In this document: positions 25,054 to 34,046 of the stretch, one piece after another
How the letters are laid out: each line of letters opens with the position of its first letter
How positions within the stretch are numbered: position 1 is the stretch's first letter
Source of the DNA: Lysobacter sp036697405
GTDB lineage: Bacteria > Pseudomonadota > Gammaproteobacteria > Xanthomonadales > Xanthomonadaceae
Length of the DNA: 64,000 nt
Assembly (NCBI RefSeq): GCF_036697405.1
Contig: NZ_JBAHWA010000008.1
Coordinates: forward strand, 134,169 to 198,168
Direction: 5' to 3'
Notes under the pieces: generated by a model
Seen by the model: only the letters and a program-made list of their open reading frames with translations
What the model was told of the DNA's origin: nothing
The model's database searches: none
Translations under genes and position numbers: made by a program

Positions 25054-26265
25054 GTGTCGTTTGAGTCGTTGCCGCCCCCCTCCATGCCCGCGCTGGCGAT
25101 CCGCGCGTACACCGCGACCACCGCGCTGGGACGCGGCCGCCAGGCCCAAGCCCGGGCCCTGCGCGAACGCCGCGGCGGCCTGCGCCGCAACGACTTCGGC
25201 CACGAGCCGCTGGACTGCTGGATCGGCCGCGTCGACGGCCTGGAAACCCTGGCGCTGCCGGCCGAATTCGCCGATTGGGAGTGCCGCAACAACCGCCTGG
25301 CCTGGCTGGCGCTGAGCCAGGACGGCCTGCCCGAGGCCCTGGCCGCGCTGGTCGCGCGCCGCGGCGCCGAGCGCGTGGCGCTGGTGCTGGGCACCTCCAC
25401 GGCCAGCATCGGCGCCACCGAGGAAGCTTATGCGCGCCTGGCCGGCGGCCGGTTTCCGGCCGAACTCGAGCGCCCCCAGGTCCATCAGCCGCATTCGCTG
25501 GGCGGTTTCCTGCAGCAGGCGACCGGCCTGCGCGGGCCCTGCGTGACCGTCGCCACCGCCTGCTCGTCCAGCGCCAAGGTGTTCGCTCAGGCCGCGCGCC
25601 TGATCGCCGCCGGCTACGCCGACGCGGCCCTGGTCGGCGGCGTCGACACCCTGTGCGGCAGCGTGTTGTTCGGCTTCAACTCGCTGCAGCTGGTCGCCAG
25701 CGAACCCTGCAAACCCTTCGACGCCGGCCGCGTCGGCCTGTCGCTGGGCGAGGCCGGCGGCTATGCCCTGATCGAACGCGTCGACGGCGACGATGCCGGC
25801 GCGCTGCAGCTGCGCGGCTACGGCGAATCCAGCGATGCCCACCACATGTCCGCGCCGCACCCGCAGGGCCTGGGCGCGCAGTTGGCGATGCGCGACGCGC
25901 TGGCGCGCGCCGGCATCGACGCGGCCGAAGTCGGCTACCTCAACCTGCACGGCACCGCGACGCCGGCCAACGACCAGGCCGAGGCGATCGCGGTGGCCGC
26001 GCTGTTTCCCGATCGCCTGCATGCCAGCTCGACCAAGGGCTGGACCGGCCACACCCTGGGCGCGGCCGGCATCGTCGAATCGACGATCGCCCTGCTCGCC
26101 CTGGAAAGCGGCGAACTGCCGGGCATCCTCAACAGCGCCGTGCCCGACCCGGTCTGCGGCCCGCAGATCCGTTTCGACAATGCCCACGCACCGATTCGGT
26201 ACGCGATGAACAACTCCTTCGGCTTCGGCGGCAACAACTGCTCGCTGGTGTTCGGCCGCGCATGA
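25054..26265 (+). CDS. Beta-ketoacyl-ACP synthase of the aryl polyene (xanthomonadin-type) locus
   Basis: 403-residue KAS I/II-type condensing enzyme. The catalytic triad is present: C170 (ATACSSSAK), H299 (NLHGTATPAND) and H333 (GWTGHTLGAAG), with the C-terminal NNSFGFGGNNCSLVF loop. It should extend the polyene chain by decarboxylative condensation of malonyl-ACP. GTG is taken as the start because of a CGGAG site upstream; an ATG ten codons later (MPALAIRAY) is an alternative. It overlaps the next gene, a ketosynthase-like chain-length factor, by four bases (ATGA). Together they would form the KS/CLF heterodimer known from aryl polyene systems. Confidence 0.92.
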   Translation: MSFESLPPPSMPALAIRAYTATTALGRGRQAQARALRERRGGLRRNDFGHEPLDCWIGRVDGLETLALPAEFADWECRNNRLAWLALSQDGLPEALAALVARRGAERVALVLGTSTASIGATEEAYARLAGGRFPAELERPQVHQPHSLGGFLQQATGLRGPCVTVATACSSSAKVFAQAARLIAAGYADAALVGGVDTLCGSVLFGFNSLQLVASEPCKPFDAGRVGLSLGEAGGYALIERVDGDDAGALQLRGYGESSDAHHMSAPHPQGLGAQLAMRDALARAGIDAAEVGYLNLHGTATPANDQAEAIAVAALFPDRLHASSTKGWTGHTLGAAGIVESTIALLALESGELPGILNSAVPDPVCGPQIRFDNAHAPIRYAMNNSFGFGGNNCSLVFGRA

Positions 26266-27041
26266 GCACCGTCGCCTACATCGAGGGCATCGCCTATTGG
26301 AGCCGCGGCCTGCCGTCCTGGGCCGCCGCCCGCGAACACGCCGCCGGCGCCGAGCCGGCCGCGGACGCGCCCGCGCGGCCGTCGCCGCAGCTGCTGCCGG
26401 CCAACGAGCGCCGGCGCGCACCGGAAACGGTGGCGGTGGCGCTGGAAGTCGCGCTGGCGGCCTGCCAGTCGGCCGGCCGCGATCCGGCCACGCTGGCGTC
26501 GGTGTTCGCCTCCGCGCACGGCGACCTGGCGATCACCGACTACATGTGCACGACCCTGGCCAGCGAGCCGCGCGCGGTATCGCCCACGCGTTTCCACAAT
26601 TCGGTGCACAACGCCGCGGCCGGCTACTGGACCATCGGCGCCGGCTGCATGCGCGCCGCGACCGCGATCAGCGCCGGGCAGGCCAGCTTCGCCCAGGGCC
26701 TGATCGAAGCGCTGGCGCAGCTCGGCGACGGCGCCCAGGCGGTGCTGCTGGTCGGCTACGACGGCGAGTCGGTGGGCGCATTGGGCACGGTCACGCCCAG
26801 CGCCGGCCTGCTCGGCGGCGCCCTGGTGCTGTCGCGCACGCCGCGCGCGGGCGCCGTGCGCCTGCATGCGCGCTTGCGCGACGGCGAGGCCGACGACGGC
26901 GGCACGCTGAGCCGGCGCGCGCAGGGCAATGCGATGGCGCCGATGCTGTCCTTGTTCGACGCCCTCGCCGGCGCCGCCGCCCGGGTGGGCCTGGCCGCCG
27001 GCGCCGGGCGCGTGCTGGAACTGGAGCTCGGACATGACTGA
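26262..27041 (+). CDS. Ketosynthase-like chain length factor of the pigment locus
   Basis: 259-residue shortened ketosynthase-fold protein of the ApeC/chain-length-factor type (Ketoacyl-synt_2). The N-terminal half of the thiolase fold can be followed (ALEVALAACQSAGRDPATLASVFASAHGDLAI). The conserved FHNSVHNAAAGYWTIGAGCM stretch replaces the active-site region, and there is no TACSSS cysteine. It is therefore not catalytic itself and should set chain length or help the partner ketosynthase, with which it is translationally coupled by an ATGA overlap. The next gene starts eight bases before its end. Confidence 0.87.
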   Translation: MSTVAYIEGIAYWSRGLPSWAAAREHAAGAEPAADAPARPSPQLLPANERRRAPETVAVALEVALAACQSAGRDPATLASVFASAHGDLAITDYMCTTLASEPRAVSPTRFHNSVHNAAAGYWTIGAGCMRAATAISAGQASFAQGLIEALAQLGDGAQAVLLVGYDGESVGALGTVTPSAGLLGGALVLSRTPRAGAVRLHARLRDGEADDGGTLSRRAQGNAMAPMLSLFDALAGAAARVGLAAGAGRVLELELGHD

Positions 27042-27861
27042 TACCCGGCGCCCGGAACGCGACCAGGTCGCGGTGGTGATCCCCGCGCTCAACGAGTCGC
27101 TGCGCATCCGCGAGACCGTGCTCGGCGCGCTCGCGCATTGCCCCAACGTGATCGTGATCGACGACGGCTCCGACGACGGCACCGCCGAGTGCATCGCCGA
27201 CCTGCCGGTGACCCTGCTGCGGCATCCGCAACGCATGGGCAAGGGCGCCAGCCTGCGCGACGGTTTCCGCGAGGCGCTGCGGCGCGGCTACGCCGGCGTG
27301 CTAACCATGGACGGCGACGGCCAGCACGACCCCGCCGACCTGCCGCGCCTGCTCGCCAGCGCGCAACGCCATCCGAACTGCATCGTGATCGGCGCGCGCC
27401 TGCGCAAGCGCGCGGCGGCGCCGGTGCATCGGCGCCTGGCCAACGAATTCGGCGACTGGGGCATCGGCTGGGGCTGCGGTTACCGCATCGCCGACAGCCA
27501 GAGCGGCCAGCGCTACTACCCGGCGCAGGTGTGCGCGCTGGACGAGGTGCCCGGCGAGGACTTCGTGTTCGAGGCGCAGATCCTGATCTCGGCCGCACGC
27601 CGGCTCGGCACCGGCGTGGTTTCGGTGCCGATCGAATCGCGCTATCAACAGGCCGATGCGCAGCTGCAGTTCCGCAAGAGCCACTTCCGTCCGTTGCGCG
27701 ATCTCTATCGCATCACCTCGCACGTGGTCGCGCAGGTCTGGGGCCACGGCAACGTGATGGGCGAGTACCGGCGCACCCGCGCGGCCGCGCCGGTGATCGA
27801 CGACCCCAGCGGCGAATTCGTCGCCGCCCGCGAACGCGACCTGCCCGCCGAACCGCGCTGA
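27034..27861 (+). CDS. Family 2 glycosyltransferase of the pigment locus
   Basis: 275-residue GT-A fold protein. It shows AVVIPALNESLRIRETVLGA, VIVIDDGSDDGTAECI, RMGKGASLRDGF and the DxD-type TMDGDGQHDPADLPRLL. This is the nucleotide-sugar binding layout of DPM1/DPG-synthase-like GT2 enzymes. There is no long transmembrane tail, so it acts at the cytosolic face or in the cytosol. In aryl polyene loci such enzymes are thought to add a sugar to the polyene head or lipid anchor; here that is inferred from position. It overlaps the chain-length-factor gene by eight bases. Confidence 0.9.
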   Translation: MTDTRRPERDQVAVVIPALNESLRIRETVLGALAHCPNVIVIDDGSDDGTAECIADLPVTLLRHPQRMGKGASLRDGFREALRRGYAGVLTMDGDGQHDPADLPRLLASAQRHPNCIVIGARLRKRAAAPVHRRLANEFGDWGIGWGCGYRIADSQSGQRYYPAQVCALDEVPGEDFVFEAQILISAARRLGTGVVSVPIESRYQQADAQLQFRKSHFRPLRDLYRITSHVVAQVWGHGNVMGEYRRTRAAAPVIDDPSGEFVAARERDLPAEPR

Positions 27862-27898
27862 GTTCCACGATCCGCGTACGCCACCGCAACCCGCGCCG

Positions 27899-29149
27899 AT
27901 GACCCATACCTTGCTGTTGCAACTGTTGGTGATCCTGGTGGTGGCGCGCGCCTGCGGCGCGGTGCTGAAGCGCTTCGGCCAGCCCGCGGTGGTCGGCGAG
28001 ATGGCCGCCGGCTTCGTGCTCGGCCCGGTGGTGTTCGGAGCGCTGCTGCCCGAGGCGCACGCCGCGCTGTTCGCGCCGGCGTCGCTGCCGGCACTGGGCT
28101 CGCTGTCGACCCTGGGCCTGGTGCTCTTCATGTTCATCGTCGGCGCCGAACTGCGCGCGCCCGACGGGGTGCGCGCGCAATTGCGCGAGGCCGGCGCGGT
28201 CGGCCTGTTCGGCGTGCTGCTGCCGGTGATCCTGGGCATCGCGGTCTCGCCCTGGCTGCATCCGCTGGCGCCAGCCGGCGTCGGTTTCTGGCCGTTCGCC
28301 CTGTTCATGGCCGCGGCGATGTCGATCACCGCCTTCCCGGTGATGGCGCGCATCCTCAAGGACCGCGGCCTCAGCCAGACCCGGCTGGGCCGGCTCGCGC
28401 TGGGCTCGGCCGCGATCGCCGACGTGTTCGCCTGGATCGTGCTGGCGCTGGTGGTGGCCCTGGTCGGCAGCGGCGAAGGCGCCTGGGGCTTCGCCAAGAT
28501 CTGCATCGGCCTGCTGGCCCTGCTGGCGCTGGCCTTCGGCCTGCTCAAGCCCGCGTACGCGGCGCTGCTGCGCCGCTACGCGCCCGACGGCCATCCCTCG
28601 GTGGCGATGCTGGCCGCGCTGGTGATCGGCCTGCTCGCCTGCGCCGCGCTCACCGAATGGCTGGGCCTGCACGCGGTGTTCGGCGCCTTCGTGTTCGGCG
28701 CCTGCCTGCCGCGCGACGACCGTCTGCTGCGCACCCTGACCGAACGCCTGGAATACGCGGCGGTGGTGATCCTGATGCCGATCTTCTTCGCCCTGGCCGG
28801 CCTCAACACCCGCGCCGAGGCCTTCGTCGGCGCCGGCCTGGGCGCGCTGGCGCTGATCCTGGCGGTGGCGGTGGCCGGCAAGATCGCCGGCGGCGCGCTG
28901 GGCGCGCGCATCGCCGGCTACGGCTGGCGCGACAGCCTGGCCACGGGCGCGCTGATGAACGCGCGCGGCCTGATGGAGCTGATCGTGATGAAGGTGGGCC
29001 TGGACGCGGGCCTGATCGGGCCGGAGCTGTTCACCATGCTGTTGGCGATGGCGATCGCGACCACGGTGATGACCTCGCCGCTGCTGAGCCTGTTCGCCGG
29101 CCGCGCGGCGCTGGCCGATGCGCCGCGCGCGCAGGGCACGCGGCGCTAG
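27899..29149 (+). CDS. CPA2 family cation:proton antiporter
   Basis: 416-residue polytopic inner-membrane protein of about 12 hydrophobic helices with the monovalent cation:proton antiporter-2 pattern. It shows FGQPAVVGEMAAGFVLGPVVFG near the start and LFMFIVGAELR. MSITAFPVMARILKD and LGSAAIADVFAWIVLALV contain the broken-helix and Asp region of KefB-like transporters. No C-terminal RCK/TrkA-N domain is present. It should exchange Na+ or K+ for protons. It follows the glycosyltransferase gene by 37 bases in the same direction, so it is probably the last gene of the pigment operon. This is not a standard member of such loci. Confidence 0.9.
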   Translation: MTHTLLLQLLVILVVARACGAVLKRFGQPAVVGEMAAGFVLGPVVFGALLPEAHAALFAPASLPALGSLSTLGLVLFMFIVGAELRAPDGVRAQLREAGAVGLFGVLLPVILGIAVSPWLHPLAPAGVGFWPFALFMAAAMSITAFPVMARILKDRGLSQTRLGRLALGSAAIADVFAWIVLALVVALVGSGEGAWGFAKICIGLLALLALAFGLLKPAYAALLRRYAPDGHPSVAMLAALVIGLLACAALTEWLGLHAVFGAFVFGACLPRDDRLLRTLTERLEYAAVVILMPIFFALAGLNTRAEAFVGAGLGALALILAVAVAGKIAGGALGARIAGYGWRDSLATGALMNARGLMELIVMKVGLDAGLIGPELFTMLLAMAIATTVMTSPLLSLFAGRAALADAPRAQGTRR

Positions 29150-29162
29150 GAACGCGCGCGGC

Positions 29163-29645
29163 TCAGTTGCGCGGCGGAGCCGGCGGCGGCGGCGCGTTCG
29201 GGCCGGGATCGCCGAGCGGCGGCGGATTGGCGACCCAGATCGCCACGCCATGCCCGTACTTCTGGCGCGGCGAAATATCGATGCCGACGCCGCCGGAACT
29301 GAAGCTGCGGCCGCCGTAACGGCCGCCGCCGGCGCCGACGCTGACGCCACCGCCGCCGTAACCGTCCTCGGTGCCCTGGAACAGCACGCCGTTGGCGCCG
29401 AGCTTGGCCGCTTCGGTGCGCAGCTTGCCGATCACCGAGTTCATCTTGTTCTGTTCGCCGTAGGTGAACGCGCCGCTGTTGCTCTGGAGCATGGCGATCT
29501 GCTCGTAGGCGCCCGGCGGCGGCGCGAAGTACACGCGCACCTGGGCCGGATCGATCGGCGGCCGCGGCGAGCCGACCAGGACGTGCGAACTGGCGCAGGC
29601 GGCCAGCAGCGGTAGCAGCAAGGCGAGAGCGAGACGACGGCGCAT
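29163..29645 (-). CDS. Lipoprotein of unknown function
   Basis: 160 residues. The signal peptide MRRRLALALLLPLLAAC ends in a lipobox (LAAC, Cys17), so it should be a lipid-anchored envelope protein. The core (about 35-95) contains EQIAMLQSNSGAFTYGEQNKMNSVIGKLRTEAAKLGANGVLF. This resembles the YbjQ/DUF4156-like fold seen in small outer-membrane lipoproteins, followed by a Gly-rich and Pro-rich tail. I do not recognise a function. It lies 13 bases from the end of the converging antiporter gene and at the distal end of the leftward pigment genes, with 219 bases to the reductase gene. It may have its own promoter. Confidence 0.75.
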   Translation of the reverse strand: MRRRLALALLLPLLAACASSHVLVGSPRPPIDPAQVRVYFAPPPGAYEQIAMLQSNSGAFTYGEQNKMNSVIGKLRTEAAKLGANGVLFQGTEDGYGGGGVSVGAGGGRYGGRSFSSGGVGIDISPRQKYGHGVAIWVANPPPLGDPGPNAPPPPAPPRN

Positions 29646-29864
29646 GGCGCGACTCCGCGGGTGGACGGTTGCGGCCATGCTAACGCCGCGGCGGGGAGGC
29701 GGGGTGACGGCACGCCGAACGGGGGCGGGAGTCCGATGGAAGGCCAGCCGCGGCGGAATACGGCGGTTCAAGGCCAGGAACGGCGGGCGGATCGGGGAAG
29801 GAACGCACGACGCTGAAGCGACGGGGCGGCTGCGTAACCCTTCCCGAATCCCTAATCCCCGCTC

Positions 29865-30605
29865 CTAACCCATCCCGCCGTTGATGCCGATCACCTGGCC
29901 GTTGATGTAGCCGGCCGCGTCCGAGCACAGGAAGCCGACCAGGGCCGCGACCTCGTCCGGGCGGCCGGCGCGGCCGGCCGGCACCAGCTGGCGGATCGTC
30001 TCCGGCGGAAACGCGTCGGCGGCCATGCGGCCTTCGATCACGCCCGGCGCGACCACGTTGACGGTGATGCCGCGCGAGGCCATCTCGCGCGCCAGCGACA
30101 TCGAGGCGCCGTGCAGGCCGGCCTTGGCCGCGGCGTAGTTGCTCTGGCCGCGATTGCCCAGCACCGCCGCCACCGAGGACAGGCTGACGATGCGGCCCCA
30201 GCGCGTGCGCGCCATCGGCAGCAGCAGCGGCTGGGTCACGTGGAAGAAGCCGTGCAGCGAAATATCGATCACGCGCTTCCACTGCGCTTGGCTCATGCCG
30301 GCCATCGGCGCGTCGTCGTGCACGCCGGCGTTGTTGACCACGACCTGGATGGCGCCATCGGCCAACAGGCCCTCGATCACCGCGCGCGCGGCCTCGCCGT
30401 CGGCGACGTCGAAGGCCACCGCCTGGGCGCTGCCGCCGGCCTCGCGGATCGCCGCGACCGTGGCCTGGGCGCGTTCGGGATTGGCGTTGGCGTGCACGAT
30501 CACGTGCAGGCCATCGGCGGCCAGGCGCGCGCAGATCGCCGCGCCGAGGTCGCCGCTGCCGCCGGTGACCAGGGCGCGACGGGCGGTGGAGGACGGCTGG
30601 CTCAT
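29865..30605 (-). CDS. FabG-like 3-oxoacyl-ACP reductase of the pigment locus
   Basis: 246-residue short-chain dehydrogenase. The cofactor loop is TGGSGDLGAAI near residues 14-24, followed by NNAG at 91-94. The catalytic residues are the Ser pair 143/144 (VSLSSVAAV) with Y157 and K161 (YAAAK). It should use NADPH to reduce the 3-keto group after each condensation in polyene synthesis, the job of ApeQ in aryl polyene clusters. The C-terminus GYINGQVIGINGGMG is the usual FabG ending. The start MSQPSSTARRALVTGG is chosen; the upstream reading is not family-like. It lies in the leftward part of the pigment locus after an unknown gene. Confidence 0.92.
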   Translation of the reverse strand: MSQPSSTARRALVTGGSGDLGAAICARLAADGLHVIVHANANPERAQATVAAIREAGGSAQAVAFDVADGEAARAVIEGLLADGAIQVVVNNAGVHDDAPMAGMSQAQWKRVIDISLHGFFHVTQPLLLPMARTRWGRIVSLSSVAAVLGNRGQSNYAAAKAGLHGASMSLAREMASRGITVNVVAPGVIEGRMAADAFPPETIRQLVPAGRAGRPDEVAALVGFLCSDAAGYINGQVIGINGGMG

Positions 30606-30719
30606 GCGCAGGGCTCGCGGCGGCGGAAACCGCGATTGTCCCCGCAGCGCGCCCACGGCGGAAGCGGCGGGCGCCGGCACGGCGGTGTCCGCGCCCGATC
30701 CAGGCCGATGCGACGCGGC

Positions 30720-31205
30720 TCAGTACGGCGAGAAACCTTCCGGATACGGCGGGTCGCCGTCGTCGCCGCTGCTGTTGGCGGTCTGGGTCAGGGTCTGGGT
30801 GACGATCGAGCCGGTGTCGCTGCAGGCCAGTTGCTGGCTGCCCTCCCACACCGCCCAATCCTCGCCGTTGCCGTCCAGGATCACCACCCAGAACTCCAGC
30901 GTGCGCTGCGCGTAGGGCTCCATCCGCATCGACGGCGGATCGACGAAGCTGACGCTGACCTCGCCGCTTTCGCCCGCGGTCTGGTTCCAGTCGTTGAACA
31001 CCATCGACTGCCCGTGCGAGAGCTGGAACATGTCGGTCCAGGTATCGGGCGCCATGCCGGGCACGTAAGGACGGTCGGTGCGCTCGATCCAGTTCAGGCG
31101 CGCGCCGTCGCGCTCCTGCAAGGCGATGCGCAGGGTGAAGCGATGGCCGAACTGACCGTCGGCCTGGTAGGGCTCCACGCTCAGCAGTTCGAACTCGATG
31201 CTCAT
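30720..31205 (-). CDS. Unknown 161-residue protein inside the pigment locus
   Basis: No family recognised. The protein has no signal peptide and no membrane segment. It is rich in beta-strand-like stretches (MSIEFELLSVEPYQ, FGHRFTLRIALQE, GEVSVSFVDPP, TLEFWVVILDG) with many Trp and acidic residues (WTDMFQLSHG, FNDWNQ, EDWAVWEG). It ends in a flexible tail DDGDPPYPEGFSPY. It resembles a small cytosolic beta-sandwich or lipocalin-like carrier, but that is a guess. CCGGAGAA before the ATG is a good ribosome site. It lies between the dehydratase and FabG-like genes, in their direction, with gaps of 77 and 114 bases, so it is probably part of the same transcript. Confidence 0.7.
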   Translation of the reverse strand: MSIEFELLSVEPYQADGQFGHRFTLRIALQERDGARLNWIERTDRPYVPGMAPDTWTDMFQLSHGQSMVFNDWNQTAGESGEVSVSFVDPPSMRMEPYAQRTLEFWVVILDGNGEDWAVWEGSQQLACSDTGSIVTQTLTQTANSSGDDGDPPYPEGFSPY

Positions 31206-31282
31206 GGCGATTCTCCGGTAGTGGTTGCGCGACGCTGCGCGACACTTACCTGGAACGCGCCGCCGCCGGCGCCGTGAAACGC

Positions 31283-31714
31283 TCAGTCCGGGCGCAGCAT
31301 CACCGCGGCGCGGCCCGAAGCCAGCAGCACGCCTTCGTGATGCAGGACGAAGTCGTACTGCCAGCTGTCGCCGGCGTCGACGAGCTTGCGCGCCTGCGCC
31401 TCGATCGCGCCGGCCAGGTCGTCGATGCGCGCCACCCGCAGCTCGACGCCGCGCAAGGCCACCAGCAGGCCCGGCCGCGCCGCGGCGCCGGCCGCGCGCG
31501 CGAGCAGGCCGCCGTGCACGGCCATCGCCTGCGCCCCGTACTCGCACAGATGCACCGCGCGCAGGCGGTCGCGGCTGCGCAGCGGGTGGGCGGGATCGCG
31601 ATGGCCGTGGCTGCGCAGGCGGATGCCGTCGGCGTCCCAGTCCAGCACCTCCTCCCACAGGCACATGCGGCCCTGGTGGGGGATCAGCGCAGCGATCTCC
31701 TCACGGCTGCGCAT
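31283..31714 (-). CDS. Hotdog-fold 3-hydroxyacyl-ACP dehydratase-like protein (ApeP type)
   Basis: 143 residues, single hotdog domain. The start region EEIAALIPHQGRMCLWEEVLDWD matches the IPHR/QG-M-L entry of FabZ-like dehydratases, and HLCEYGAQAMAVHGGLLA holds the central helix of the ApeP type. It should dehydrate, without isomerising, the 3-hydroxyacyl-ACP intermediate, or assist the second hotdog protein of the locus. Its start overlaps the end of the upstream MMPL gene by 14 bases, indicating translational coupling. Confidence 0.85.
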   Translation of the reverse strand: MRSREEIAALIPHQGRMCLWEEVLDWDADGIRLRSHGHRDPAHPLRSRDRLRAVHLCEYGAQAMAVHGGLLARAAGAAARPGLLVALRGVELRVARIDDLAGAIEAQARKLVDAGDSWQYDFVLHHEGVLLASGRAAVMLRPD

Positions 31715-34046
31715 CGGCGCGCTCCCGCATGGTCGCCGGCTCGCGCACGATCAACAGCGCGAGCACGAAGTTGAAGGCCACGCCCAGCGCGACCGTGGCG
31801 CCGATCGCGCGCAGCACCGGGATCGACGAGGACGCCAGCAGCGCGAACACCAGCAAGGTGGTCAGGCTGCAGACGATCACCGCGTGCAGGGTGCGCAGCT
31901 GTTCGGCGTAGTCGTCGCCGGCATGGTCGAAGAACAGCGCGTAGTCCAGGCCCAGGCCGGCGGCCAGGATCAGCGCGACCAGGTGGAACAGATTGAGTTC
32001 GATGCCCATCCCGCGCAGCACCGCCAGGATCAGCAGCGTGGTCAGCGCCATCGGCGCCAGCACGCGCAGCACCCGGCGCGGCGAACGCAGCGCGAACCAC
32101 ACCGTCGCCGCCAGCAACAGCGCCGCCAGGCCCAGCGCCAGCAGCACGCGACCGCGATAGGCCGCGACCAGCGATTCGGAAGCCTGCTTCAGGTCCAGCA
32201 GCTGCGCGCCGTGCGCGGCGGCGACGCGCGCGACCGCGGCCGGATCGTTCAGGCCGCTCAGCGACACCAGGGCGGTGGCGTGACCGGGGCGCTGCAGCAA
32301 CAGGCCGGACACGCTGGCCGCGAGCGGGGTGCCGTCCAGGTCGGCGGCGATCAGCGGCGGCGCGCTGCGCGCGGCGGCCACGTCGGCGACGAAACCGGCG
32401 AAGGCGTCGGCGCGGAACGGGCTGTCGGCGACCGCGGCGGCCAGCGCCGCGTCCAGGGTCGCCGCGCCCGGCAGTCTGATCTGGCGCGCGCGCTGGGTGG
32501 CGATGCTGGGCAGGTAGCGCGCGGCCAGGTCGTAGCCGGCGATCGCGCCCTGCGCGCGCAACCGCTGCAAGGCCGGCTGCAGGCGCTCGGACGCGCGCAG
32601 CGCGGCCTCGGCGTCGCCGGCTTCGAGCGCGATCACGTAACGCACGTCGGGCGCGCCGAGTTCGCCGCGCAACTGCGCGTCGCGCGCGAGCGCGTCGGCC
32701 GGCACCGGCGTCAGCTTGGCCAGGTCGTTCTGCCAGAACGGACCCGGCGCCAGCCAGGCCACGGCCAGCGCGAGCGCGGCCAGCGCCAGCATCGCGTACG
32801 CGCGCGGCCGCGGCAGGCGCGCCAGGCCGGCCCAGGCGCGCGCCAGCCAGGCCGAATCGGCGGCGTCGCGCGGCGCGGGATCGATCAGCGCCGGCAGCAG
32901 GAAACGCGTGGTCAGCGCGGCCGTGCCCAGGCCGACGATGGTGAACACCGCCAACTGCTTGAGGCCGTCCACGCCCGAGACCAGGAAAGTCAGGTAGGCG
33001 ATGCAGGTCGAGGCCACGCCGGTGCCCAGGGTCGGCCACAACGCGCGCGCGCTGGCCCAGGGCGACAGGCCCGGGCGCTGATGGCTGAACAAGTGGATCG
33101 GATAGTCCTGGGCGACGCCGATCAGGGTGAAGCCGAACGCGACGGTGATGCCGTGCACGCCGTCGAACGCCAGCGCGACCGCGCCCAGGCCGGCCAGGCC
33201 GGCGCTGGCCAGCGGCAGGCCGCCCAGCAGCGGCGCCTTCCAGCTGCGATAGGCCAGCCACAGCAGCAGCACGAACACCAGGCTGTCGATGGTGCCGATC
33301 AGGCTGGCCTCGCGCGCGGTGCGCCCGCCGATCTCGACCGAGAACGCGCCCGGACCGCTCAAGGTCAGTTGCGCCTTGGACGCGCCGCGCGCCTGCGCGA
33401 ACGCGGCGCGGATCGCGTCCACCGCGGCCTGCTGGCCGGTGGGATCGAAACCCGCCGCGCGCGTTTCCAGCGCCAGCAGCGCCTCGCGGCCGGCGCGGTC
33501 GAACCACACCCCGTGCAGGCGCTGCGGCGCGTTCGCCGGCTGCCAGGCCTCGGCCAGCTTCAGGGTTTCCAGAGTCGGATCGTTCGGCAGCAGCGGTTCC
33601 AGCATCGCCGAAGCCGGCGAGCCCAGGTCCTGCACGCGCGCCTGCAGTTCCTCGCCCAGATAGGCGGCGTCGAAATTGCGGGTGTCCAGGGTCGGCGACA
33701 GCAGATAACGGTAGGGACGCAGACGCGCGGGGATCGCGTCCAGGCCGAGATCGGCGCCGTTGGCGACCAGCTTGAATTGCGGTTTCGCGGCCAACGCGGC
33801 GCGCATCGATTCCGACTGCGCGGCCAGCGTCTGCGGCGTGTCGCCGGACAGCGCGATCAGCAGCAGGCGCGAGCCCGGGCCTTCGCCGAGTTCGTCGATC
33901 AGCAGCTTCTGCGCCGGGGTCTGCGCGCTGGGCATGAAGCGGCGCAGGTCGCCGCTGAGCTCCAGGCGCTGACCGATCGCCCAGCCCGCGGCCGCGAGCG
34001 CGGCCAGCCACAGCAGCGCCAGGGCGAGACGACGCGCTGGCGTCAT
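31701..34046 (-). CDS. MMPL/RND-type exporter of the pigment locus
   Basis: 781-residue inner-membrane transporter with the two-fold RND layout. A first helix (RLALALLWLAALAAAGWAIG) is followed by a large periplasmic domain (about 30-240), then a five-helix block with FTLIGVAQDYPIHLFSHQR, where the Asp is the typical proton-relay position. A second periplasmic domain and a second helix block with ILAAGLGLDYALFFDH come next. MMPL proteins of aryl polyene clusters (ApeM-like) are thought to move the polyene lipid out of the inner membrane. It overlaps the LolA-like gene by four bases (ATGA) and the dehydratase gene by 14 bases. Confidence 0.92.
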   Translation of the reverse strand: MTPARRLALALLWLAALAAAGWAIGQRLELSGDLRRFMPSAQTPAQKLLIDELGEGPGSRLLLIALSGDTPQTLAAQSESMRAALAAKPQFKLVANGADLGLDAIPARLRPYRYLLSPTLDTRNFDAAYLGEELQARVQDLGSPASAMLEPLLPNDPTLETLKLAEAWQPANAPQRLHGVWFDRAGREALLALETRAAGFDPTGQQAAVDAIRAAFAQARGASKAQLTLSGPGAFSVEIGGRTAREASLIGTIDSLVFVLLLWLAYRSWKAPLLGGLPLASAGLAGLGAVALAFDGVHGITVAFGFTLIGVAQDYPIHLFSHQRPGLSPWASARALWPTLGTGVASTCIAYLTFLVSGVDGLKQLAVFTIVGLGTAALTTRFLLPALIDPAPRDAADSAWLARAWAGLARLPRPRAYAMLALAALALAVAWLAPGPFWQNDLAKLTPVPADALARDAQLRGELGAPDVRYVIALEAGDAEAALRASERLQPALQRLRAQGAIAGYDLAARYLPSIATQRARQIRLPGAATLDAALAAAVADSPFRADAFAGFVADVAAARSAPPLIAADLDGTPLAASVSGLLLQRPGHATALVSLSGLNDPAAVARVAAAHGAQLLDLKQASESLVAAYRGRVLLALGLAALLLAATVWFALRSPRRVLRVLAPMALTTLLILAVLRGMGIELNLFHLVALILAAGLGLDYALFFDHAGDDYAEQLRTLHAVIVCSLTTLLVFALLASSSIPVLRAIGATVALGVAFNFVLALLIVREPATMRERADAQP

